Shown here in pieces: positions 1 through 10,701 of a stretch of DNA of 64,000 nucleotides (the first letter of the stretch is position 1; each line of letters begins with the position of its first letter). Position numbers and translations under genes: made by a program. The DNA comes from Amyloporia xantha (taxonomy: Eukaryota > Basidiomycota > Agaricomycetes > Polyporales > Adustoporiaceae): NCBI GenBank assembly GCA_036971615.1, contig JAYKKR010000009.1:682001-746000 (forward strand), read 5' to 3'. Below the pieces are notes generated by a model. The model saw only the letters and a list, made by a program, of their open reading frames with translations, was not told where the DNA came from and did not search any database.

Positions 1-1300
1 AGTACAGTCGTAACCTGCGTAGGCCGCGGTCAATATAGGCACCACAGGAAAATAATGGCAACGCACTTCCCGTCCCAGCCTCCGACAGCACATACTCTGC
101 CGTCGTCGCGAATAGCGACGGAGGCGTTACCAGGAACTTTTGTTCGGTGTATAGTGCATGCTGCCTGGACACTATCTGTGGCCTCAGCTGCCTGTTGATG
201 CCAGGTTAGATGGAAACCAGAGGTGTACGAGCGTCCAAGAAACTTTCCTGCATGTCATAACGTCCTATAAGATGATCCGCAGAGACTGTCAACGCGAAAG
301 CATTGTCTCGAGAGATCGCCATGGCCATTACTACAACAGATGTTCTCAGAAACCGACTGCATTCTGCGGAACAGACTGGACAAACCAGATTCTACGTGCA
401 GCTTGACGCTCCAGATGGAGTCCCAGCCAATACCTTCAACGGAGGTCTCCTTGTCACTCCTTGTATATCCCCAAGCGGTGACACCCCCGTTCTCGTACGC
501 ACATAGCAGCCGCAACTGGGTGCGCCCGGATATATGCGGGTGGGGGACCTCGTATAAATGCATGGACATGATGATACCTGAATGCCGTGAGTCAGGACAA
601 TATCACGGTTTTGGACAACGCCAGACATACCGGTGGAATTGAGCCCACGACCGTCGGATGGCACAGATGGTTGACCTGCTTTTCCAATCGCGGCATGGAG
701 TCTCTTCTGAGAAGGCAACGCCCATATATCTCCCTGAGACAAAGGGATTAAACTCAAAGCGGGATTTGTGCGAAATGTTTTTGACACACCAAGGAGGACT
801 CTACCAAGTTCGGGAGCGCCAGGAGGGCCCGTCGTCCCTCTCCCCCAGCTGCCTCCGACAATGGCAGAAGCGAGAACCGACAATAGTTCAGCGCATTCAC
901 ATCCATAGAGTAGCACAATTGCGGCGTCTGAAGACCCGGCGCAGCCGCAGAGTTCCCTAGCGTAGTGGCCGGCTCCTGCACGCTCAGCCAGACGTACAGC
1001 TTATTATCCCTGCCGTGCCTGCATACCCGCGCGTAAGCCTCAACGTGTAATTAAGAAAGGCCAAACACGAACGGACGTGATGATATAGCCCTCCCATTCC
1101 TGGAGTCCGAGCAGGCCGTCTGAGTGGGCTTGCCAGACCGCGGAGGGTCGCAGCGTGCGCGTGGAGGTGATCACGACCTTGCCTGACGCATCCCCCGAAT
1201 AGACACGCTCATTGTCGCTAGAGAAGTGGACGACGTTGACTTGGGCTGTGTGGGTACGGAGGATGTGCGAGGGAGATGGTGGCGGGGGTTTGGCAGGCAT
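1..1300 (-). CDS. ASA1: ASTRA-associated protein 1 (WD40), 3' end outside window
   Basis: Beta-propeller subunit of the ASTRA complex, which works with the Tel2/Tti1 chaperone system on PIK-like kinases. Exons read right to left: 1300-1077, 1018-790, 733-631, 577-386, 330-218, 164-67, 14-1. Spliced, they read without stops for about 324 residues and the protein runs off the window edge. The start at 1300 gives MPAKPPPPSP followed by HILRTHTAQVNVVHFSSDN, the usual Asa1 N-terminus. Diagnostic later stretches are THGRDNKLYVW (across intron 1), LRLLCAYENGGVTAWGYT, WSVKLHVESVMAMAISRDN (across intron 4) and GNASVAIRDDGRVCAVGGWD. All junctions restore phase; the 217/165 intron is the least certain. 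Family assignment is by recalled similarity of these blade sequences. Confidence 0.87.
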
Positions 1301-1935
1301 CTATGAGGGCGCCTGACAAATCGAGAATTCCGAGTCCAACAAATGTCTGGAAGATGCAGCAGCGGGAAATATTCGATTGCATAAGAATAACCATTACAAT
1401 GTACAGCGACTGTGGCTAGCGACTACACGACATATCAAGGGAGGTGATACCGTCAAGTACTGATCACAAACAGCAGTGCGCGGTGCGCAGGGGCTAATTC
1501 AGTGCATGTGCCTCCGAGGCACACACCACTAATCTGCATCCCATGCAATGAGATGTGCCCCTCAATATCGAAATGGTTGATAAGCGAGAGATGAAAGAAG
1601 TGCGGGAGTACGAGGTGGGTGCGTTCTGACCAGAGAGCAGCGCCGAGGTGCCAACAAACGCTCCGAACACGATCCGGAGCGATGGAGGCTTTGCAATGGA
1701 CACGGTAAAAAGGGGTATGTGCAGGTCATCAATCTGAGACTGGGTCTAAATGTGATCAAGGAGCTGTGAAGGGTATGGAATATGGATGACAGATCGGTTT
1801 GCGAGGTGGTCAATTCTCGATAAAGAGAACGTGTGGGGTAGCTAAATGGGAGTCGGAATGGCGTGGACGATGTGAGGACTTGTTCTCGTAAAACTTGTCA
1901 ATGAGAGTCGTCAAGAGATGGTGGGTAGAGGATCA
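1301..1935. other. intergenic, nothing recognised
   Basis: 635 bp between the start of ASA1 and the 3' end of the SH3 membrane protein gene. It should contain the ASA1 promoter. Short open frames are present but have no recognisable domain or splice logic. Confidence 0.5.
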
Positions 1936-2860
1936 TCAGAAGTTCGACCAGGAAATGACATCTTCACGCGGGAGGCCTGGAGCATCGAGGGTCACCGTCA
2001 CTCCCAGACTAGTGGTACGTATAGGGCGCTCCGCCTTCAGACCCTTCACGGGCTTGACGAACACCCAAGCGGGCACCGCACCAAGCTCAGCATCGCCCGG
2101 CTTGAACACGCTGTCCCGCCCGACGATGCACCACCCGTCGTCGTAGCTCTGAACAACCGTCACGCGCTCCCCGAGGTTGATCACCAGCTCGTCCGGCAGT
2201 GTCGGGTTGAACAGCTGCCGCACCTTGCGTTTGTGCCCCTCGTCGAACACGGACATCGTCGATGCAGTCGACGCACGGCGCGACGAGTACCCGCTGTTGC
2301 GGAAGGAGCCGGACATGACGGAGAGGAATGAGCCAGTCGACGAGGGGCGGTTGCTGCCTGCGCCAGGCGATTTCGGCGGCGTCAGAGCGAAGGGAGCGAA
2401 GGGGCGAGGAAGGCCGCCCTCGGCGGAGTAGTATTCAATGATCTCCTCGCGAGTCGCGTCTTTGCGGAGGACAGCCTTCTCGGGCATTACAACGCTTGCG
2501 GTCAGTTGGGACCTGGAAAACCCATTTCCTTGTCGCGTTTGTGGGGGACTTAAACTGGGATCATGTCAGTCGCGTCCATATGTAGTACAGGTAGGAAACT
2601 CACGTGGTCGCTTCACTCGTCTGCTGGTCCTCCTTCACGACCCCGCGCACGGAGAGGAAAGCAGAAGTACGCCTGTTGTCTCTCTTCGATGCCTGTCTCC
2701 CCCTGTATATATGGATTGCCAACCATAGGCCACCGCCGACGACAATCACGCAGGCGACGACAATGCCGATGATCATCGTCACGTTCAGCGAGGACTGACC
2801 GATCGCGCTGCTTCCTTCATCACTGCGTGCGACCAAATTACAGCTGGGGGCCATGTTCAC
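1936..2860 (-). CDS. single-pass membrane protein with cytoplasmic SH3 domain (paralogue 1)
   Basis: Two exons, 2860-2604 and 2512-1936, give 277 aa. A short N-terminal ectodomain with one NVT glycosylation sequon is followed by a transmembrane helix at about residues 29-51 and a basic stop-transfer run. A Ser-rich linker then leads to an SH3 domain at about residues 165-225, seen as the LPDEL block, GERVTVVQSYDDGWCIVG and the W of PAWVF. The intron joins TSEATT to SQLTASVVMPEK, which matches the paralogue at 4829-5711. The architecture resembles the yeast cell-fusion protein Fus1 (membrane anchor plus SH3), but function is inferred only. Probably a polarity or cell-surface scaffold binding proline-rich partners. 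Confidence 0.8.
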
Positions 2861-4828
2861 AGTGTGGATATGCCCTGCTTTCTATTTTCGGTCTTCTTGT
2901 CAAGTGTGCTAACGACCGACTGCCCGGGCTCGATAAAAGAAGGTCGGATGAAAAGAACGACTGTTATAAGTTAGCTAGGCCGGAGTGTATGTTCCCTGGG
3001 TCGGCCAGCTGAGGGGGAACACGTTAGATCATACACAAAGTGCAGAGAAGAAGAGATGAAGAGACGCATCGCGACGACGACGGATGATATGCCCTCCCAT
3101 CGCAGATGCACGCTTCCGGTTGTCACTGCCGCATATGGTCCGGTACCCGGGACCAAATATTTGGCCTCAGCTCTCCTCCGGGTCGTCGACCACTTCAATC
3201 CATACTGCTGTCGTCTCTTCTCTCCAGCTTATTCTGGCTCAAGTCGCAGCCATCGCGGGCAGTATTATTGAATGAATAGATGGTGGTACGCCAAGCAGGT
3301 TCGCCTTGAGCGTGTTGTGTCAATCTCGAGATTCGGTGAGTGGTTTGATTCTTGTCGCATCATCATCTCTTTCGGCCGTTCCACGCTATGAACTTCGTGC
3401 GAAGGACGTGAGAGGCAGAACTGTAGAACTTTAGGTAAAGACATGTTCTCCAAATCCCACAAGAACAGTTTCTGGATAATCAAGAAGTGACCCCATGTCG
3501 CGGCCTTTCATCCAGAGTCTTCCTGCAGATAATATCCAAAGCCTCCGGTTTCAGGCAGAGGCGTCTCAGAATCCTGCTCAGCAAAATAGCCGCTGGACAA
3601 AGGTATGGCGGTGCATTGACATGACCCGCCCTATCGGATTCCTAAGAGACCATGGCGGAGGGCAACAGGGTGGTACAGATGACGGTGATGAGAACGGGAC
3701 CTGGTCGTTTCAGGCATCACTATCGCAAGACATCGGGGCATTATATTGGGTCCCTGAGCGGCGACACACTCCGGCGTGGACATCGTAGCTGTCAACTTGG
3801 CATACAACACCAGATTCACTTTCCCGCAATACCGGCACCGGATGACAGGTATGGTAGCTGATGCCGAGGCATCTTTCGCGTCTAGTTTCTTGAGCAGACG
3901 GGCCCGAACTTCAGACATGTCGGAACATCGCGTTTGGCGCCTCTGCTAATCTCCACGGCATGGGCAGCAGCATTGACTGGGATTTGACTGGGATTCTCTC
4001 TGAGGCATCGATCTTGCCTTGTTTGGAAGCTCTTCACGCGCACGATGAGGATAACTCTGATATTTATGGACGCATGGCGTTTCGGTAGTGGTTGTTGTCA
4101 TCAGCGGACACTGGGGGGTGTTTGCGTGGGCCCGACTTGACACGAGATATCATCCTAGGAAGCCGCGCGACGACCGCATTCATGCCGTCAACTCGCCTCC
4201 ATCGAACAACGAGCTCGGCCTATTTCTGTATTAAGTGATACGTCAAACACGCTCCCTTCTATTCCCCCTGCTTCGACACGAGTTCCACGCTATCTGCTCT
4301 TTTTTCGCTTCGTGGATACGCTAGCTAGGACGACGTAGACTGCACGGTTTACATCGTAGTGAAGTCAGCGACACCCAGTGCCCGTAGCCTCGCCGACTGT
4401 GCCTGAACTGCGCATCTACGACGGGGTTCATCGGCATGCCCTGATCTTGAACGCTCAGTGAGTATCTAAACGCTGCCTTCATTAAGTATAACCGTCACGA
4501 TGTCATCAGCTGTTACTAACCTCGCTCTCACGAGCCCGCGCCGAAGAGGCTTGATCTGACTCCCAGAATAGCTATGCGTTTTGCATATTACAGCTGTGGC
4601 AGAACACATATCAGCCTGCGGTTCATAAAAAGCGCCAGATAAGCTCCCTCCCCTTCTTCTGTTCGCTCACTTCGTCTAGGCTGCTCCTGCTTGTGGACCC
4701 ACGCAGGCAAGCCTTCGATCAGACGATTTACGACCTCAAGTATATCTTCCAGGCTCTTCAGCCCACATTCACTCGTTTCGCTTCCCTGTATCAGTATCAT
4801 TGGAGAGGTCAAAATTCTCCCTCTCAAC
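2861..4828. other. 2 kb between divergent SH3 paralogues, nothing recognised
   Basis: Shared upstream region of the two divergent SH3 genes. It is unusually long for this window. Several open frames of 60-100 codons occur (for example minus strand 3918-3631), but none has a recognisable domain and they overlap one another. Confidence 0.5.
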
Positions 4829-5711
4829 ATGTCACCCACCCACCCAGTACTCGCCCGCGGCAATTCTGACCCTCTCGGTGGTGCGTTGCCCAACCCGCCA
4901 GATTCGGTCCGCCACGACAACATCCAGCTCGCCGGGCTCATAGTCGCTGTGGTCATCGCCACCGGAGGTATACTGTGGTTAAGCATATATTTCTACAGAA
5001 AAAGACGAGCCGCAAAAAGAGAGCGTGCATACGGAATGGCCATTCCCAACTATACCCCATTAAAACCAACGTGAGTATGCCTTAATATTGCCTCAGCAAC
5101 GGACTAATAGGAGCGCTTCATGAAGCAGCGAGTCGGAATCCAGACGCGAAGTCTCCAGGGCACAGCTGACTGCCAGCGTGATCCTGCCGGAGAGAGTCAT
5201 GGCCTCCAAAGACGCTACTAGGGTACAGATCGTCGAGCACCACACCGGCGAGGGCTCCTACCTCCATCCCTCCGCCCCACGAGGGACCATGGCCGATTCC
5301 TCGCGCCGCAGTTCCATCCTGCGCCCCGCCTCGGGCTCCTTCCTCTCCACCCCATCCAGCTCGTTCCGGAACAGCGCATACTCGACCGCGTCGTCCATGT
5401 CTGCATTCGACGAGACGCACCAGCGCAAGGTCCGCCAGCCGTTCCGCGCCACGCTCCCCGACGAGCTCGTCATCGCGGTGGGCGAGCAGCTTGCCGTCGT
5501 GCGCAGCTTCGACGACGGGTGGTGCATCGTGGGCCGAGAGAGCAGGAACAGGGTAGGCGACATCGAGATGGGCGCCGTCCCCGGGTGGGTGTTCCAGGGG
5601 CCGCTCGAGGGCATCAAGGTGGAACGCCCGATCCGCACCTCGAGCTTGGGCGTCACGGTGACGCTGGACAGCCCGGGCGGGCCGTGCTTTTCGTGGACGA
5701 ACGCGTCATGA
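4829..5711 (+). CDS. single-pass membrane protein with cytoplasmic SH3 domain (paralogue 2)
   Basis: Exons 4829-5070 and 5126-5711, 275 aa, two residues shorter than its divergent neighbour. The order is the same: short ectodomain, transmembrane helix at about residues 34-56, KRRAAKRER stop-transfer, Ser-rich linker, then SH3 with LPDELVIAVGEQLAVV, SFDDGWCIVG and PGWVF. It ends in a shared C-terminal block containing ERPIRTSSLGVTVTLD. The 5126 acceptor (TGAAG) was chosen because the other AG sites put the second exon out of frame. Exon 2 then reads AQLTASVILPE, parallel to SQLTASVVMPE in the other copy. The intron sits at the same position in both genes, so they come from one inverted duplication. 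Likely a Fus1-like polarity or fusion adaptor, by architecture only. Confidence 0.8.
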
Positions 5712-6399
5712 CAGCGTCTTTGCACGAACTCTCTTCACTTGCATCGTAGAGCTCTGGGCTGTCTTATCTTGCGCGCGATATCTCTTGGCATTTGTGCGGT
5801 AATATTTCCCCGGCGTTCGGGACATGGACTCCGTAAATTGTGAAGGTGTGTGGATGCAACGTGTACTACTGCGCGTTGTCTTTGATGGACCATGGTTGGT
5901 TTAGCATCCTTATACATTTATGATACCATTACTCCGATGTATTCAGTAGTACTGTATGGACAATGCGAACTTCATTCAGTAATGTGCCTGGTAGTCCTTC
6001 AGTAGACTGCAAGCTTCATTGAAACACTGCAATACTTGACATTAACCCTTATGAGTTGGCAGTCGCATCTCGACTCGAACCCGAAAAGCGTCTGGAAATA
6101 GAAATAAGTTATATTTTGTGTATGAGCACGTCGTATGCACATTGACAGGAATACTGAAGGATACAAGACCTCGTAGTACTGATGTAGATAATAATGTGCA
6201 GGCATATGTGCGTTCGGGTACATGTATTATACGTTAGTGGGATGGACAAAACGGCCCATATTGGGCGAGATAAAATGAACAAACTTCAAAAGGGCATCGC
6301 TTCGTGTGGGTCTTAAGCATCATTCGAGATAATATTCAGTCTTGGTCTCTAATCTGGAGAAGCAGGGGCACGGACATTTTGATTATGGGCTTCGAAGGC
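5712..6399. other. convergent intergenic region
   Basis: 3' flanks of the plus-strand SH3 gene and the minus-strand coiled-coil gene; AT-rich. No gene seen. A tRNA B-box-like string near 6070-6085 has no matching stem. Confidence 0.5.
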
Positions 6400-9300
6400 C
6401 TACGAGGATGTTGAAATGCCATGCCGTGTTTTCGACTCTTGCCCGAGTAGACCAGTGGAGCTTCGAGACGTCCAGAAACTAGTATCAAAGAAGGGCTCGT
6501 CGTCCAGATCTTCTTCCACCTCATCTTCTGGCTCCGATATGCTTGTATCTGGAGAAGCAGGGTGGAACGGTACAATCGCGTTCAAATTAGGTGGGACACG
6601 GCTTGCGGAGCTTCCTTCAGCCACGGCCACATTGGAGAAGGCCTCTTCGGTCCAAACAGTGATGAAATCATCGAACCATACGCTCTTTGTGTCGATAGAC
6701 GCGTCTTCGGGGACTGATTCCAGGTCCTGAGCTTCCTCATCGGCAGTATTGAGCCTCTCTTCATTCCGCATCAAGAGCGGCAGTTGCTCCTCGAGACGAG
6801 CACGAGCACCCTCCATAGCATTGGCATCGTCCAATTCAGCGTCCACAGTAGCTAGCTCTGCATCTTGAGCGTGTCTCCGTTGCTCCAAATCTGCCGATAG
6901 CTGTGGATCCTTCTTGGCCGTACTCGTGAGCATTTCACCAGTGGTGCGGGTTTCCTCGATCAGAACCGAATTCCGTCCCATGAGGGAGCTGCCAGTGACC
7001 TCGGTGCTGAGCTGCTTGTTTCGCGTCTTGAGACCGCTTATCTCTGTATCAAGTTGTACAATCTCCTCTTGAAGGCTGGTAGCTTGCGTCTTGAGATGCG
7101 TGTTGTCCGCCGTCGCCATGATAAGCTTAACTTTCAACAGGTAGGCCTCTAACTTGAGTGCTTTAACAGCGAGGTGACCTTTCATACGCTGGAAGAAGAT
7201 GCTCCCTCGCACAGCGTCGAACTGTCTCGCAAGCTCCTGCTTCGAGCTTTTGAGTACCTGGATCTGTATCAGCAGTTTGCCTCTTGAAGTCTTCAGTGCG
7301 TCAACCCGGTTCCCAGCCTCCTGTAGATCTGCGAGTAGCCTCTCTTTGTCCGCCTTGTCAATATCCGAAGACTTTTGAAGATTATCATCGATGTACTGGT
7401 ACCGGTCAAGCTGCTGATCGATAGAAGCGAGAACGTCCTGACTATGTTCGAGCTGAGCCGCTTGATCGTCCAGTCGAGTCTCCAACTCCTTGATCTCGGC
7501 CTGCACCTGAATAAGTGGAGCCTGCCAGAGATCCACAGAAGTCGCCTGGGGTATGCGCCCAGGATCTTCGAGTGCGTCGTTCCACTCTTCAAATAAACGC
7601 CTCTCGATCTCAGATTGTTCGTCTTTGACGGTATCATGCGGACTCTGGATAGACATAGTCAATTTGCTTCGCTTTGCCTTCTGCATCAAGATCGGAAACA
7701 TACCTGGAGCTCGGCGAGGCTAGTCTGGAGACTTTCTACAGTCGCCTGGTGTTCCTGTTGTTCTCTGGTGCTTTCTGATTCACGCCGTGCAATCGCCTCT
7801 CGGAGCTCCTCGACTTGATACTATAATAGCCGTCAGCGAGCACAATCGCCGGAACATGACATCATTTACCTCGAGGGACTCCTTCTCCCCTGCAAGGCGT
7901 CCAGTAACTTCTAGATGAGTAGACGTAAGACGTCTCAGGCTTTCTTTAAGATCATCCACAAGTCGATCCTTGTCTTCCACCTCCTGCCGAGTGGACTCGA
8001 CTACCTCCTGCAGGCCAGGTACAGTATATTCAGTATCAAACACTAGGTTGCGCATCGCCGTCTGTCAGGTACGAGAGATCAGTCAATGGCACATTGTCAC
8101 GGCGAGAGACATACCTCGATAATCAATCTCTCCATCTGGTAGCCCTCTATCTCCCGTTCATGCCTAGCTTCGTTAGTCGCGATCCACGAAACAAGCCCCC
8201 GCAGACGTTGATGCATGTCCCCGTTAGCTCCTTGGACAGTATCGACTTCATCCTTGAGCTGCCCAATAGTACGATCCCGGTCCTGAATTTGCTGCTGCAG
8301 AACTTCTATTCGTTGCTCTAGTAGTATGATTGACTCAGCAGAACTTTGCGCTTCTATAGGATCCCCACTGGAGCTATGGATATCAGCTGCAATCTCAAGA
8401 TGGCCTTGCTGTACAGGAGAGATGCCAGAGATGCCAAGCCCGCTCTGCTCCTCATCGACGAGAGTGGGCGATGTTGCACCCGAGGAGCTGCAGATACTGG
8501 CACTTCGGGGAGTAGAGGTAGCTCCAGGACGCCCAAGTTGCCTGTCCCAGATATGCGGTGCACCAGAGCCATCGCCAGACTCGCCGTCAGAGCCAAGACG
8601 CAGAGGTGCTGTTTCTTCGGTTTCTCTGTTGGCAGTAGGAGGACGAGATGCGGCCCGGTCAGACTGGCGACAATGTTCCACAATCGCCCTGTGCTGGTTA
8701 GACGTGAAAGTTGTGGGCTGTCTGCGGTGACCACGAGGAATCCTGTTTCCTGGCCATTCCACGCCGCCTATCACAGGCCTCCAGTCGATCATAGGTCCAG
8801 AGAGATGTGGGTCGTATATTGTGTCGCCGTCTGGCCCATAGCGGTGGTGATAGACAATGCCCAGCACTCGCAGCACGAGATAGACGGAAATGGTCGCAGT
8901 GACGCCTAAAGCGCCCCTCACCAGCATCCAGAGAGCAGTCAGAGATAGACTCCAAGAAATGAAGAAATTGGAGAGCGCATTAGTCGCAAGAATGACGATG
9001 CATACTGTTCCCAGTAGGCGGATGAAAAAGTGTGCCATAGGTCTGAAGTTGAGGAGTTTCTGAATGAAGGCTTTCCAGATGGACAACGGCCAAGTGAGTC
9101 CTCCCCGCCATGTGGCAGGCTGTCAAAGACATACGGGTGAGTAGAGTACATAATATTGTAATATGTAACCTACCGATGTCAAACTTATCGCATATGACCA
9201 GAGATTGGTGCCAGATGCTGTCCTGCGATGTCTCTGATACGAGATCCATAGGGTGTTCACAATGAGATTAATGAGCAGCATCAGATTGCCGCCAGATCCC

Positions 9301-9899
9301 CCAAGAGCGAGTAGATAGATGCCAAATTGCTGTGCTGAAGATGGTACCGATGTTCCATACAGCCGCAAGGTGAAGGTGGCGCTGACGAGGAAGACGGAGA
9401 GCCAGTAGACCGAAGTAGCTACGAACCTCTTCAGTGCTGCAGGACGGCACGCTGGAAATGCCGAGAGGTGCGGAATAAGCCAAGACGGAACCAGGCGAGG
9501 CACAATCGACGTCATGATCCGGCGAACGAACTGTTGGATGTTGACAATAGGAGTACGTGCCCAAGAGCCAAATCTGGAGGGAAGGGGCGCAGGATCCACT
9601 GAGACCTGGTAGACAAAGCGGTTACTGGAAAGCCGTGCTGAAGCCTTGAACACGGCCAGTTCCACGAGGAGCAGGAGCACGATTGCAAGGCCCGGATGCG
9701 ACAGAAGACCCTTGTCACCGGCTTCCCCAAAGCGACCTATGAGGCTTTCCACGAGCGATGAGGGTCTCGAAGTCTTCTGGAGATCATGGACATCCCCAAG
9801 ACTTCCGTTCGCCATCGGTACTACGTACACAGTGCTTTGTCGGCCGAGTGCTGGTGGTACAAGTACAAAATAGATGCTGAGAAGATACAAGATATACAC
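6400..9899 (-). CDS. polytopic membrane protein with long C-terminal coiled coil, function unknown
   Basis: Five exons, 9899-9174, 9119-8115, 8061-7870, 7820-7704 and 7644-6400, all joined in phase 0, give 1094 aa. The first about 20 residues look like a signal peptide. Hydrophobic segments follow near residues 90-105, 165-188, 195-218 and two or three between about 265 and 330, so roughly six membrane spans. A Ser/Pro-rich linker leads to about 500 residues rich in Glu, Leu, Gln and Lys with heptad character, then an acidic tail. The start is the first Met before the signal sequence. I recognise no domain. The architecture suggests an organelle or vesicle membrane protein with a rod-like cytosolic tether, which is inference. 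The reading frame and all five splice sites are strong, so the gene is real even though unnamed. Confidence 0.8.
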
Positions 9900-10701
9900 G
9901 AGGGTAATAGATTGAGAGAAATATGAATATTATACCCGACGAGGCTGACAAGAGAGGCTGGCGGCGGTCGACGCTGACTTGAACGAAGTCCCCAAAATTC
10001 AACTTCGTCTTATGTAAGTTCGGTCATTACGATCATGACTGGTTGAATTTTGCCAGTAATGAACACATACCCCATTTAGCCTACGTCCGTTACAATGGTA
10101 GGTTGAGACGCCTGAGCGATGCAAGAGTCGAAGGGGGTTGGCTTAGGCTAGGGCGGAGGCGTAGTACCTGTTGCTTGGCGCCTTGAGCCGCGGAGGCAAA
10201 CTTGTTCTACGGCACCTGCTATATTTGGTTTACAATGTAGCGCTCAATGGTATATGGCACCGTGCACGAGACAAAGTTCTGCAGAATCTGCACGGGTATC
10301 AAGATGTCACAACTAAATTGCTCTTGTATGCCCCAAACTTTTGAATAGAGCCACATTATGTATCAACCTCCACAAGGACGACTGAAAACAATAACTACAA
10401 GAACAACAGATGGTGGAATAGCGTATACAGGCATAGACATAGACGTCGACATAGACGTTGCCAGTAACAACAATCGTGGGAAGAACAAAGAAAGTCTAGT
10501 ATCACAGCTAAGTGTACACGACAACAGCTTCTCCCGGAACGAAGTTTGGTACCGATGGATCCAGGTTTGATAAAATAGACAGAGTATGGACATGAAAGCA
10601 AAGAAAAATAATGAAAGCGACGGCAACAAGACATACAGGTTCAAGAGACGTAAAGTATAACGTTCATGCAATGTATAAGAAACTGCGGATCCACAGTAAA
10701 A
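9900..10701. other. intergenic, nothing recognised
   Basis: About 800 bp between the start of the coiled-coil gene and the 3' end of the G-alpha gene. It holds the coiled-coil promoter and a simple (GACATAGAC)n-like stretch near 10434-10460. Confidence 0.5.

Noticed and set aside
6060..6095. GGTTCGAGTC-like tRNA B box on the minus strand
   Set aside because: The flanking bases do not form a T-arm stem and no A box or acceptor stem was found.
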